The translations under genes and the position numbers were made by a program. The notes beneath the pieces were generated by a model that saw only the letters and a program-made list of their open reading frames with translations, searched no databases and had not been told where the DNA came from. Below are positions 49,244 to 56,036 of a stretch of 64,000 nt of DNA, piece by piece. Source of the stretch: Yanghanlia caeni (GTDB taxonomy: Bacteria; Pseudomonadota; Gammaproteobacteria; Burkholderiales; Burkholderiaceae_B); assembly GCA_030733815.1 (NCBI GenBank), contig JAUZQE010000006.1, positions 60,123 through 124,122 on the forward strand, given 5' to 3'. The first letter of the stretch is position 1. The number at the start of each line of letters is the position of its first letter.

Positions 49244-49275
49244 GAAAGGGGAGGGAGACGAAAGGGGAGGGAGAC
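49244..49275. repeat. Perfect 16-bp tandem duplication
   Basis: GAAAGGGGAGGGAGAC occurs twice head-to-tail (49244-49259, 49260-49275) in the 278-base gap between gshA and the tRNA gene. The same gap at 49137-49195 has several ACGCAC motifs in a low-complexity A/C/G stretch. No gene was found in the gap. Confidence 0.9.
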
Positions 49276-49311
49276 TGAAACGAATGAACGATCAGAATGA
49301 TCGGATTCTGG

Positions 49312-49386
49312 TGGCGCGCCCGACAGGAATCGAACCTGTATCGAGAGCTTCGGAGACTCTTATTCTATCCATTGAACTACGGGCGC
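49312..49386 (-). tRNA. tRNA-Arg, anticodon CCG
   Basis: The minus strand begins GCGCCCGTAGTTCAATGG and ends GTCGGGCGCGCCA, with an encoded CCA. The acceptor stem GCGCCCG/CGGGCGC pairs fully. The T arm is CAGGTTCGATTCCTG. The anticodon stem AGAGT/GCTCT encloses CTCCGAA, giving anticodon CCG, which reads CGG codons. Total 75 bases. Confidence 0.95.
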
Positions 49387-49401
49387 TTACCGAGCCAATG
49401 A

Positions 49402-49431
49402 TTGTAGCGCGATATTCGAAAAAGGTATAAT
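49402..49431 (+). promoter_or_regulatory. Promoter of the di-haem cytochrome c gene
   Basis: TTGTAG (49402-49407) and a perfect TATAAT (49426-49431) are separated by 18 bases. They lie between the divergent tRNA-Arg and the cytochrome gene, leaving a ~110-base leader. Confidence 0.65.
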
Positions 49432-49543
49432 CGCGGATTCGAGCGCCACCCGTGAACCGGTTAACATCCGCAAGCAGCCGTGTGCCTCAATGCACACCAT
49501 GAAGAACAGGCCACTGGCCCCCTGACAGGAACTCGCATTCGAT

Positions 49544-50515
49544 ATGAATACCCCGGAACAACACGTCGAACAGACGGCTGAGCATGAAGGCCTCATCAAG
49601 ACTCCCAAGCAGCTCATCGTTACGATTCTGCTGGCCTTTATCATCCCCATTGCGGTCATTCTCCTGCTCATCAGGCTTGTAACGGCCAGCGTGCCACTCG
49701 GGGTTGGTTCCGATGCGCATTCCCAGGAAGCCGTCGCCTCACGTATCCAGCCGGTTGCCAAGTTCTCGCTGGTTTCCGCCGAAGCCGCTACCGAAGAGCG
49801 CACGGGCGAGCAGGTTTATTCCGCCACCTGTTCGGCCTGCCACACGGCAGGTGTGGCCGGGGCGCACAAGCTGGGTGATACCGCCGCCTGGCAGCCACTC
49901 ATCGCCAAGGGCTTCGACGCCCTGCTCAAGAACGCCATCAACGGTGTGAACGCCATGCCGCCGCGTGGTGGCAATCCGTCGCTCAGCGATCTCGAAGTCG
50001 CACGTGCCGTGGTGTATCTCGCCAACCAGTCGGGTGCCAACTTCCCCGAACCCGAAGCCGGCGGCGAAGCGGCTCAAGGGGGTGAAGCCGCTGCAGCCGA
50101 TGGCGCAGCCGAACAGGCGCAGGCAGCTGCCGCCGACGCGCCGGCGCAGGCCGAGGCACAACAGGCCACAGCCCAGCCGGCAGCCGAGCAGCCGGCCGCC
50201 GAGCAGGCCGCCGCAGCGCCCGAGCAACCGGCACAAGACGCACCCGCCCAGGCCGCTGCTGCCGGCAACGTCGACCTGGCCGCCGGCGAAAAACTGTACA
50301 AGACAACCTGCTTTGCCTGCCACGACATGGGTGTGGCCGGCGCGCCCAAGTTTGGCGACAAGGCCCAATGGGAGCCCCTCATCGCTGAGGGTATGGACAA
50401 AATGATCAAGATCTCGCTCGAGGGCAAGGGTGCGATGCCCCCGCGTGGCGGCTCCACCGCCAGCGACGAGGAAGTGATCTCGGCCGTGCATTACATGGTG
50501 AACGCGGTGCAATAA
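49544..50515 (+). CDS. Membrane-anchored di-haem cytochrome c
   Basis: This 323-residue periplasmic cytochrome is anchored by one N-terminal membrane segment (QLIVTILLAFIIPIAVILLLIRLV). There are two class I (c5-type) domains. The first has CSACH near residue 96 and the distal Met in NAMPPRGGNPSLSDLE. The second has CFACH near residue 257 and Met in GAMPPRGGSTASDEE. An ~85-residue Ala/Gln/Pro/Glu-rich linker joins them. The two domains are clearly a duplication (GVAGAHKLGD versus GVAGAPKFGD). It probably relays electrons to a terminal oxidase; no oxidase genes are adjacent. Confidence 0.93.
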   Translation: MNTPEQHVEQTAEHEGLIKTPKQLIVTILLAFIIPIAVILLLIRLVTASVPLGVGSDAHSQEAVASRIQPVAKFSLVSAEAATEERTGEQVYSATCSACHTAGVAGAHKLGDTAAWQPLIAKGFDALLKNAINGVNAMPPRGGNPSLSDLEVARAVVYLANQSGANFPEPEAGGEAAQGGEAAAADGAAEQAQAAAADAPAQAEAQQATAQPAAEQPAAEQAAAAPEQPAQDAPAQAAAAGNVDLAAGEKLYKTTCFACHDMGVAGAPKFGDKAQWEPLIAEGMDKMIKISLEGKGAMPPRGGSTASDEEVISAVHYMVNAVQ

Positions 50516-50540
50516 GCGTTCTGCCGATTCCGGTGATCAA

Positions 50541-50567
50541 AGGGCCGCGCATAGCGGCCCTTTTTTT
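50541..50567 (+). terminator. Intrinsic terminator of the cytochrome c gene
   Basis: AGGGCCGC and GCGGCCCT form an 8-bp stem with a GCATA loop, followed by seven T residues, 26 bases after the stop codon. Confidence 0.9.
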
Positions 50568-50606
50568 GTGCGCCTGTTTTTTATGGCGCCAGTGGCTGAT
50601 GCCCGG

Positions 50607-52133
50607 TTATTGTCGAGGCTGCGCGCGCAGCGACAGACCCAGCTGCACACGCCGTTGCAGCCACAGGCTCGGGCGGTAACGCATGTCGCCTGTGGTGCGC
50701 TGCATGCCGCGCAGAATCTCGAGCACGTGTGCCGCACCCAGTGCGTCGCCAAGCGACAGCGGCCCGCCCCCCGGGTAGCCCAGGCCCAGCGAAATCGCCT
50801 GGTCGATGTCCTCGGGCGTTGCGACGCCCTGCTGCGCGATATCGCACGCCACATTGATGATGGTGGCCACGATGCGCTGCCCGACGAAGCCTGCCGAATC
50901 GGCGATGACACTCACGGGCGACCCATCGCGCGCGAACAAGGCATGCGCGGCGTCACGCCACTGCGGCTCGGTCGCCGCCGAGCACATCACAACCCGGCGC
51001 TTGCCGGCTTCCAGACCGAAGAATGTATCGAGTGCCACGGTGCGCCGGCCGTCGAGCTGGTACTCGGCCACTACCGTGGCCGTGTCGTCGCCCTGGGGGG
51101 TGACGACGATCAAGGCGTCACGCGGCGGCAGCTCGGAGGTCGAGGGCTCGACGCCCAGCTCACGCAGCAAGGCGGCGGCCCTGCGGTGCCCGGTGGAGTG
51201 ATAGGGTGCCAGCCACACGGCCAGGCCATCGGGTACCGCCGGAGCCGCCGGTTCGGGTTCACTGACCTTGCGGCCGTCTTCGTAGCGGTAGAAGCCCTGG
51301 CCCGTCTTGCGCCCCAGCAGACCGCCGGCAAAGCGCAAGGCCGTGATCGGCGACGGGCGAAAGCGCGGCTCGTCGTAGAACTGACGGTAGATCGATTCCA
51401 TGACAGGGTGCGAAACGTCGAGCCCCGTGAGATCCATGAGCTCGAACGGCCCCATGCGAAAGCCCGCCTGCTCGCGCATGATCGTGTCGATAACGTGAAA
51501 CGGCGCCACGCACTCCTGCGCCGTTTTCAGACCTTCGGTGTTCATACCGCGCCCGCCGTGGTTGACGATGAAGCCGGGCATGTCAGCAGCCCGCACGGGC
51601 GTATGCCCCATGCGTCGGGCCAGCTCCATCAGCCGGTCGCCGCAACGCCGGTCGCTGCGTGCGCCGTCGATCACTTCCACGACCTTCATGAGTGCGACGG
51701 GATTGAAGAAGTGGTAGCCAACGACACGTTGCGGCGCGCGGCAGGCCGCCGCGATCGAGGTGATCGACAACGACGACGTGTTCGAGGCCAGGATGCAGTC
51801 GTCGCCGACAATGTCTTCCAGCCGGCGAAAGAGCTCCGTCTTTGCATCGAGCCGCTCGATGATGGCTTCGACCACGAGCTGCACGTCGGCCATTTCCTCG
51901 AGGCTTGAGCACGGCATCACACGCTCGAGCGCGGCATTCGCGTCAGGCTCGGTCATGCGGCCTTTGGCCACCAATTTCTGCCAGATGTCCTGCAACGCCG
52001 TGCGCGCAGCGGCCACGGCGTCAGGCTGCACGTCGTACAGCCGCACCCGCACGCCTGCCTGCGCCGCGATCTGGGCAATGCCGCGGCCCATGGCACCGGC
52101 GCCGACCACGCCGATGATATCGATGTCTTTCAT
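50607..52133 (-). CDS. 3-hydroxyacyl-CoA dehydrogenase (PaaH type)
   Basis: This NAD-dependent enzyme oxidises 3-hydroxyacyl-CoA in beta-oxidation or phenylacetate-type pathways. The 508 residues include the Rossmann start VVGAGAMGRGIAQIAAQAGV, SNTSSLSITSIAAAC (catalytic Ser), VVGYHFFNPVALMKVVEVI (catalytic His) and GFIVNHGGRGMNTEG. A second 3HCDH C-terminal domain occupies about residues 385-508 (VIADSAGFVGQRIVATIINVACDIAQQGVA), so it is the long two-lobe form. The start overlaps the CoA-transferase stop by 4 bases. No thiolase or enoyl-CoA hydratase is adjacent. Confidence 0.9.
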   Translation of the reverse strand: MKDIDIIGVVGAGAMGRGIAQIAAQAGVRVRLYDVQPDAVAAARTALQDIWQKLVAKGRMTEPDANAALERVMPCSSLEEMADVQLVVEAIIERLDAKTELFRRLEDIVGDDCILASNTSSLSITSIAAACRAPQRVVGYHFFNPVALMKVVEVIDGARSDRRCGDRLMELARRMGHTPVRAADMPGFIVNHGGRGMNTEGLKTAQECVAPFHVIDTIMREQAGFRMGPFELMDLTGLDVSHPVMESIYRQFYDEPRFRPSPITALRFAGGLLGRKTGQGFYRYEDGRKVSEPEPAAPAVPDGLAVWLAPYHSTGHRRAAALLRELGVEPSTSELPPRDALIVVTPQGDDTATVVAEYQLDGRRTVALDTFFGLEAGKRRVVMCSAATEPQWRDAAHALFARDGSPVSVIADSAGFVGQRIVATIINVACDIAQQGVATPEDIDQAISLGLGYPGGGPLSLGDALGAAHVLEILRGMQRTTGDMRYRPSLWLQRRVQLGLSLRAQPRQ

Positions 52134-53350
52134 TTCATGAACTCCTTGATTTCCTCTTCGGAGAGGTTCAAATACTGTTGCAGCACCTCGGCAGTGTGTT
52201 CACCCAGCAGGGGAGCCGCGCGGCGGTATTGCACGGGGCTGTCGGAAAGACGCAGGGGGCTCGCCACGGTGGGCAATGTGCCGGCGCTGGTATGGGGCAC
52301 TTCGAGCCGCAGGCCGCGCGCAAGAACCTGGGGATCCTGATAAACCTGCTCGATGGTGTTGATGGGCCCTGCCGGCACACCCGCCGCCTCGAGCCGGGCC
52401 AGCCAGTCGTCGCGCTTGCCGGTGAGCATGGCCTCGGCCAGAATGGGAATGAGGGCCTCGCGATTCACGACGCGGCCGGAATTCTTCTGGAAGCGCGCGT
52501 CTTCGGCCAGTTCGGGGCGACCGATCACCGAGCAATACGCACGAAACTGGCTATCGTTGCCCACAGCCACGATGAGGTGGCCATCTGCGGCCGCAAATAC
52601 CTGATACGGCACCAGGTTCTGATGCGCATTGCCGGCCCGCCGCGGAGATTCCCCTGAAGCCATGTAATTCATGTTCTGGTTTGCCAGCATGGCAACCTGG
52701 CAGTCGAGCAGGGCCATGTCGATATGCTGACCCAACCCGCTGTTGCGGCGCTCGTACAGGGCGGCAAGAATCGCCACCGTGGAATACATGCCTGTCATCA
52801 GGTCGGCCACCGCCACACCCGCCTTCTGGGGGCCACCGCCAGGCAAGTCATCGCGCTCACCCGTGATGCTCATCAGGCCACCCATGGCCTGGATCATGAA
52901 GTCGTACCCGGGCCGGCTTGCATAGGGGCCCGTTTGCCCAAAGCCGGTAATCGAGCAGTAGATGATGGCCGGGTTCACGGCCTTGATGCTTTCATAGTCG
53001 AGGCCGTACTTGCGCAGACCCCCCACCTTGAAGTTCTCGACGAACACGTCGCACTGGCGTGCCAACTCACGCACCACGTCAGCCCCGCGGCTGCTCGCAA
53101 TGTCGAGCGCAACCGACTTCTTGTTGCGGTTCGCGCTGACGTAGTACGCCGCTTCGGTGGTTTCGTGCCCCTGGGCGTCCTTCATGTAAGGCGGACCCCA
53201 GCCGCGCGTATCGTCGCCGGTGCCCGGCCGTTCGATCTTGATTACTTCCGCACCCAGATCGGCAAGGTTCTGGGTGCACCAGGGTCCGGCCAGTACGCGT
53301 GTCAGATCGAGGACACGTATGCCGGCGAGCGGAGCGGGGCGCTTGGACAT
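52130..53350 (-). CDS. Class III (CaiB/BaiF-family) CoA-transferase
   Basis: Class III CoA-transferases move CoA between carboxylic acids. I start at the ATG at 53350 (MSKRPAPLAGIRVLDLTRVLAGPWCTQNLADLGAEVIKIERPGTGDDTRGWGPPY), giving 406 residues; the 37 codons upstream are not conserved. FVENFKVGGLRKYGLDYESIKAVNPAIIYCSITGFGQTGPYA is the family core. The catalytic Asp is in GVAVADLMTGMYS. It is coupled to the 3-hydroxyacyl-CoA dehydrogenase. The acid substrate (perhaps a dicarboxylate such as glutarate) is inference only. Confidence 0.9.
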   Translation of the reverse strand: MSKRPAPLAGIRVLDLTRVLAGPWCTQNLADLGAEVIKIERPGTGDDTRGWGPPYMKDAQGHETTEAAYYVSANRNKKSVALDIASSRGADVVRELARQCDVFVENFKVGGLRKYGLDYESIKAVNPAIIYCSITGFGQTGPYASRPGYDFMIQAMGGLMSITGERDDLPGGGPQKAGVAVADLMTGMYSTVAILAALYERRNSGLGQHIDMALLDCQVAMLANQNMNYMASGESPRRAGNAHQNLVPYQVFAAADGHLIVAVGNDSQFRAYCSVIGRPELAEDARFQKNSGRVVNREALIPILAEAMLTGKRDDWLARLEAAGVPAGPINTIEQVYQDPQVLARGLRLEVPHTSAGTLPTVASPLRLSDSPVQYRRAAPLLGEHTAEVLQQYLNLSEEEIKEFMK

Positions 53351-53509
53351 GACTTGAATCCTGCAAAGAGCAAATCTTATATTTTGCCCGATCGATCGCA
53401 AGCCTGCTGGCGCGATGTAATCGCCCGCACGGCCGGTCGTCGCTAATTCCACAATGCACAAACCGTTTTCACATTATGAGTGCGGATATACGACACCCCG
53501 ACTTTATAT

Positions 53510-53550
53510 TAGGGTTTACCCTAGACATTACTTAGGGTAAACCCTATAAT
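53510..53550 (+). promoter_or_regulatory. Promoter straddled by two reverse-complementary palindromes
   Basis: TAGGGTTTACCCTA (53510-53523) and TAGGGTAAACCCTA (53533-53546) are each palindromic apart from the central two bases, and are reverse complements of one another. Between and under them lie TAGACA (53522-53527) and TATAAT (53545-53550) with a 17-base spacer, a near-consensus promoter. Centre-to-centre distance is 23 bp. Two regulator dimers bound here would cover both promoter boxes, so repression is the expected effect. Confidence 0.75.
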
Positions 53551-53592
53551 TCAATCATCGTCCATTAGCAAGCAGTACACAAAGGGGTCATC

Positions 53593-53826
53593 ATGTCAGT
53601 CAATACAGTTACTTCGTACAGCCGGTTCAGCGATTCTCTGGAGCGCGAGCTTCTCGACACTGCAAACCAGCACAACCGCGCCTACTCGGTACTGGAAGGT
53701 CTTGGCATGGTTGCCAGCTTCATCGGTCGCGCCGCTTCGTCCTTCGGTCGCTACCTGGTGCAGGTGGCAGAGGCACTGAATGACGCCCGAGCCCGCGACG
53801 CCCGCTTTACCGGCAGTCAGTGGTAG
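53593..53826 (+). CDS. Small hypothetical protein under a palindrome-flanked promoter
   Basis: I do not recognise this 77-residue protein. It starts MSVNTVTSYSRFSDSLERELLD and ends RARDARFTGSQW. The middle, YSVLEGLGMVASFIGRAASSFGRYLVQVAEAL, could be an amphipathic or membrane-associating helix; there is no clear signal peptide. GGGG precedes the ATG at 53593, and a strong terminator follows. It therefore forms its own one-gene unit with a near-consensus promoter and a dual operator, arguing for a genuine, tightly switched gene. DUF1127-like small proteins were considered but the match is weak. Confidence 0.8.
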   Translation: MSVNTVTSYSRFSDSLERELLDTANQHNRAYSVLEGLGMVASFIGRAASSFGRYLVQVAEALNDARARDARFTGSQW

Positions 53827-53869
53827 GAAGTTTGCGCCTTGAGTGGCGCGGTTGAAAAGTCGTCTCTTT

Positions 53870-53897
53870 GAGCCCGTCGATCAGACGGGCTCTTTTC
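53870..53897 (+). terminator. Intrinsic terminator of the small gene
   Basis: GAGCCCGTC (53870-53878) and GACGGGCTC (53884-53892) form a 9-bp stem with a GATCA loop, followed by TTTTCT. It directly abuts the 3' end of rep and may act in both directions. Confidence 0.85.
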
Positions 53898-56021
53898 TCA
53901 TGACTTCGCCAGAAGCGAACGCAGCATGTCGAGCCGCTGGCGCGGGTCGAGTCCCGGAGTCGGGTCGGAGGCAGCGCTTTCCCGGAAGCCCATTTCTTCG
54001 ATGAAGCGGGAGCGCTCGCGCACGACATACTCGCGGGCGCGACGGCGGCGCTTGCACCAGCTCAGATGCAACGTGCGCTGCGCCCGCGTAATGCCCACGT
54101 ACATGAGCCGGCGCTCTTCCTGCACGCGCTGGGCCAGGGCTTCGACGGCATCGGCCGCATCCAGATCCTCGTCATCGCGGCCCAGGTGGGGCAGCAGGCC
54201 CTCTTCCACCCCCACCAGATACACGTGCGGATACTCCAGCCCCTTTGCCGCATGCAGAGTAGAAAGCTTGACCGCATCCGGCTCGTCGTCATCGCTACGT
54301 TCCAGCATGGTGACCAGGGCCACATGCTGCACCAGTTCGATGAGATCAAGCTCGTCTTCCTGCGCCTTGCGCTTGAGCCAACCGATGAGCTCCAGCACGT
54401 TCTGCCAGCGCGTCTGGGCCGGCTTCTCGTCGTAGACGTCGTAAAGATGGCGTTCGTAATCGATGGCGCGCAGCAGCTCGTCGAGCAGGCCCGGCGTGTC
54501 ATCGCCACTGCCTGCAGGCTCTACCGCCGGATCGTGCGACGCCACGTCGTTCGCGACACTGAACAGGTCGCCGCTGGCGGGCATTGCCAGGGCACCGGGG
54601 CGGCCCGCCCGCGCCTGAAAACTCTGTATGAGTCGCGCGAAGCCCTGCAGCGGCTGCAGCTGGCGGGGCCCGAGGCGTTCGGTCGCACCTATTTCGAACA
54701 CCGCTGCAAACATCGACAGGCCCTTTTCCTGCGCAAACTGCCCCAGCGTCTGCAAAGTGGTGTTGCCGACTCCACGCCGTGGCGTCGTCACGGCCCGGAT
54801 GAATGCCGGGTCGTCATCATCGTTGGCGATCAGGCGAAGCCAGGCGAGCACATCACGGATCTCCGGTTTTTCGAAGAAGCTCTGCCCGCCCGATACGGTG
54901 TATGGGATGCGCAGGTTGCGCAGGGCCTGTTCCAGCACGCGTGCCTGCTGGTTGCTGCGATACAGCACCGCAAAGTCGCGCCACCGGGCCCGCCGCTCGA
55001 AACGCGCCGCGGAAATTCGGATCGCCACGCTTTCGGCTTCGGCCTCTTCGTCATCCATCGGCGTGATCTCGATCGGCTCTCCCTCGCCCAATGACGACCA
55101 CAGCTTCTTGCCGAACACGTTGGGATTGTGACTGATGACCTTGTTGGCCGCGGTAAGTATGCGCTGCACCGAGCGATAGTTCTGCTCGAGCTTGATCAGC
55201 TCGATGCCCGGAAAGTCGCGGGTGAGGCGCTGCAGATTCTCGACCGTGGCACCGCGCCACGCATAGATGGCCTGATCATCGTCGCCCACGGCGGTGAACA
55301 TGGCACGTGACCCCACCAGAGCCTGCACCATGCGGTACTGGCACACGTTCGTATCCTGGTATTCGTCGACAAGCAGGTAATGCACGCGCGACTGCCAGCG
55401 CTGGCGCACGGCTTCATTGGTTTCGAGAAGCATGGCCGGCAGGCGAATCAGGTCGTCGAAGTCCACAGCCTGGTAAGCCGTAAGCGTCGCGCAATAGTCG
55501 CGATACACGCGGGCCGCTTCCGCTTCGCTGGGGCTCTGCGCTTCGGCCAGGGCCTGTTCCGGGCCGCACAGGCCGTTCTTCCACAACGAAATATTCTGCT
55601 GCACGGCCCTGAGCCGTGCGCGATCGGTCGTGGCGAGCAATTCCTGAACGATGGCCAGGGCGTCATTCGAATCCAGAATCGAGAACTGCTTCTTCAGACC
55701 GGCGTGCTCGGCCTCCTCGCGCAGAAACCGCAGCCCCAGCGAATGGAAGGTGCTGACGGTAAGCCCCTTGAGCAGGCGCGGATCTACCAGCTTCCTGACC
55801 CGTTCACTCATTTCGCGCGCCGCCTTGTTGGTGAACGTCATGGCCACCACGGTACGCGCCGGGTACCCGCATTCCCGCAACAGATAGGCGATCTTCTGGG
55901 TGATGACGCTGGTCTTGCCGCTACCGGCCCCGGCCAGCACCAGGCACGGGCCGCCCAGGTACAGAACCGCCTTGCGCTGCATGGCGTTCAGGTCGGGAAA
56001 AACGGTGGAATCAGATGACAC
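53898..56021 (-). CDS. rep: ATP-dependent DNA helicase Rep
   Basis: This SF1A 3'-to-5' helicase restarts or supports replication forks. The 707 residues have Walker A LAGAGSGKTSVI, TFTNKAAREMSERV (motif Ia), LLVDEYQDTN (motif II), VGDDDQAIYAWRGA (motif III), KLEQNYRS (IV) and the C-terminal VGITRAQRTLHLSW (VI). The sequence pattern GPCLVLAGAGSGKT and CGYPARTVVAMTFTNKAAREM is closer to Rep than UvrD. An acidic C-terminal insert is present (GRDDEDLDAADAVEAL). It starts 15 bases after priA, on the same strand, so the two fork-restart proteins are probably cotranscribed. Confidence 0.92.
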   Translation of the reverse strand: MSSDSTVFPDLNAMQRKAVLYLGGPCLVLAGAGSGKTSVITQKIAYLLRECGYPARTVVAMTFTNKAAREMSERVRKLVDPRLLKGLTVSTFHSLGLRFLREEAEHAGLKKQFSILDSNDALAIVQELLATTDRARLRAVQQNISLWKNGLCGPEQALAEAQSPSEAEAARVYRDYCATLTAYQAVDFDDLIRLPAMLLETNEAVRQRWQSRVHYLLVDEYQDTNVCQYRMVQALVGSRAMFTAVGDDDQAIYAWRGATVENLQRLTRDFPGIELIKLEQNYRSVQRILTAANKVISHNPNVFGKKLWSSLGEGEPIEITPMDDEEAEAESVAIRISAARFERRARWRDFAVLYRSNQQARVLEQALRNLRIPYTVSGGQSFFEKPEIRDVLAWLRLIANDDDDPAFIRAVTTPRRGVGNTTLQTLGQFAQEKGLSMFAAVFEIGATERLGPRQLQPLQGFARLIQSFQARAGRPGALAMPASGDLFSVANDVASHDPAVEPAGSGDDTPGLLDELLRAIDYERHLYDVYDEKPAQTRWQNVLELIGWLKRKAQEDELDLIELVQHVALVTMLERSDDDEPDAVKLSTLHAAKGLEYPHVYLVGVEEGLLPHLGRDDEDLDAADAVEALAQRVQEERRLMYVGITRAQRTLHLSWCKRRRRAREYVVRERSRFIEEMGFRESAASDPTPGLDPRQRLDMLRSLLAKS

Positions 56022-56036
56022 GTATGAGCCTCGGCG

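Noticed and set aside
53898..56021. Calling the helicase uvrD
   Set aside because: The Walker A region and the segment after it match Rep better, and it is coupled to priA; UvrD should be elsewhere in the genome.
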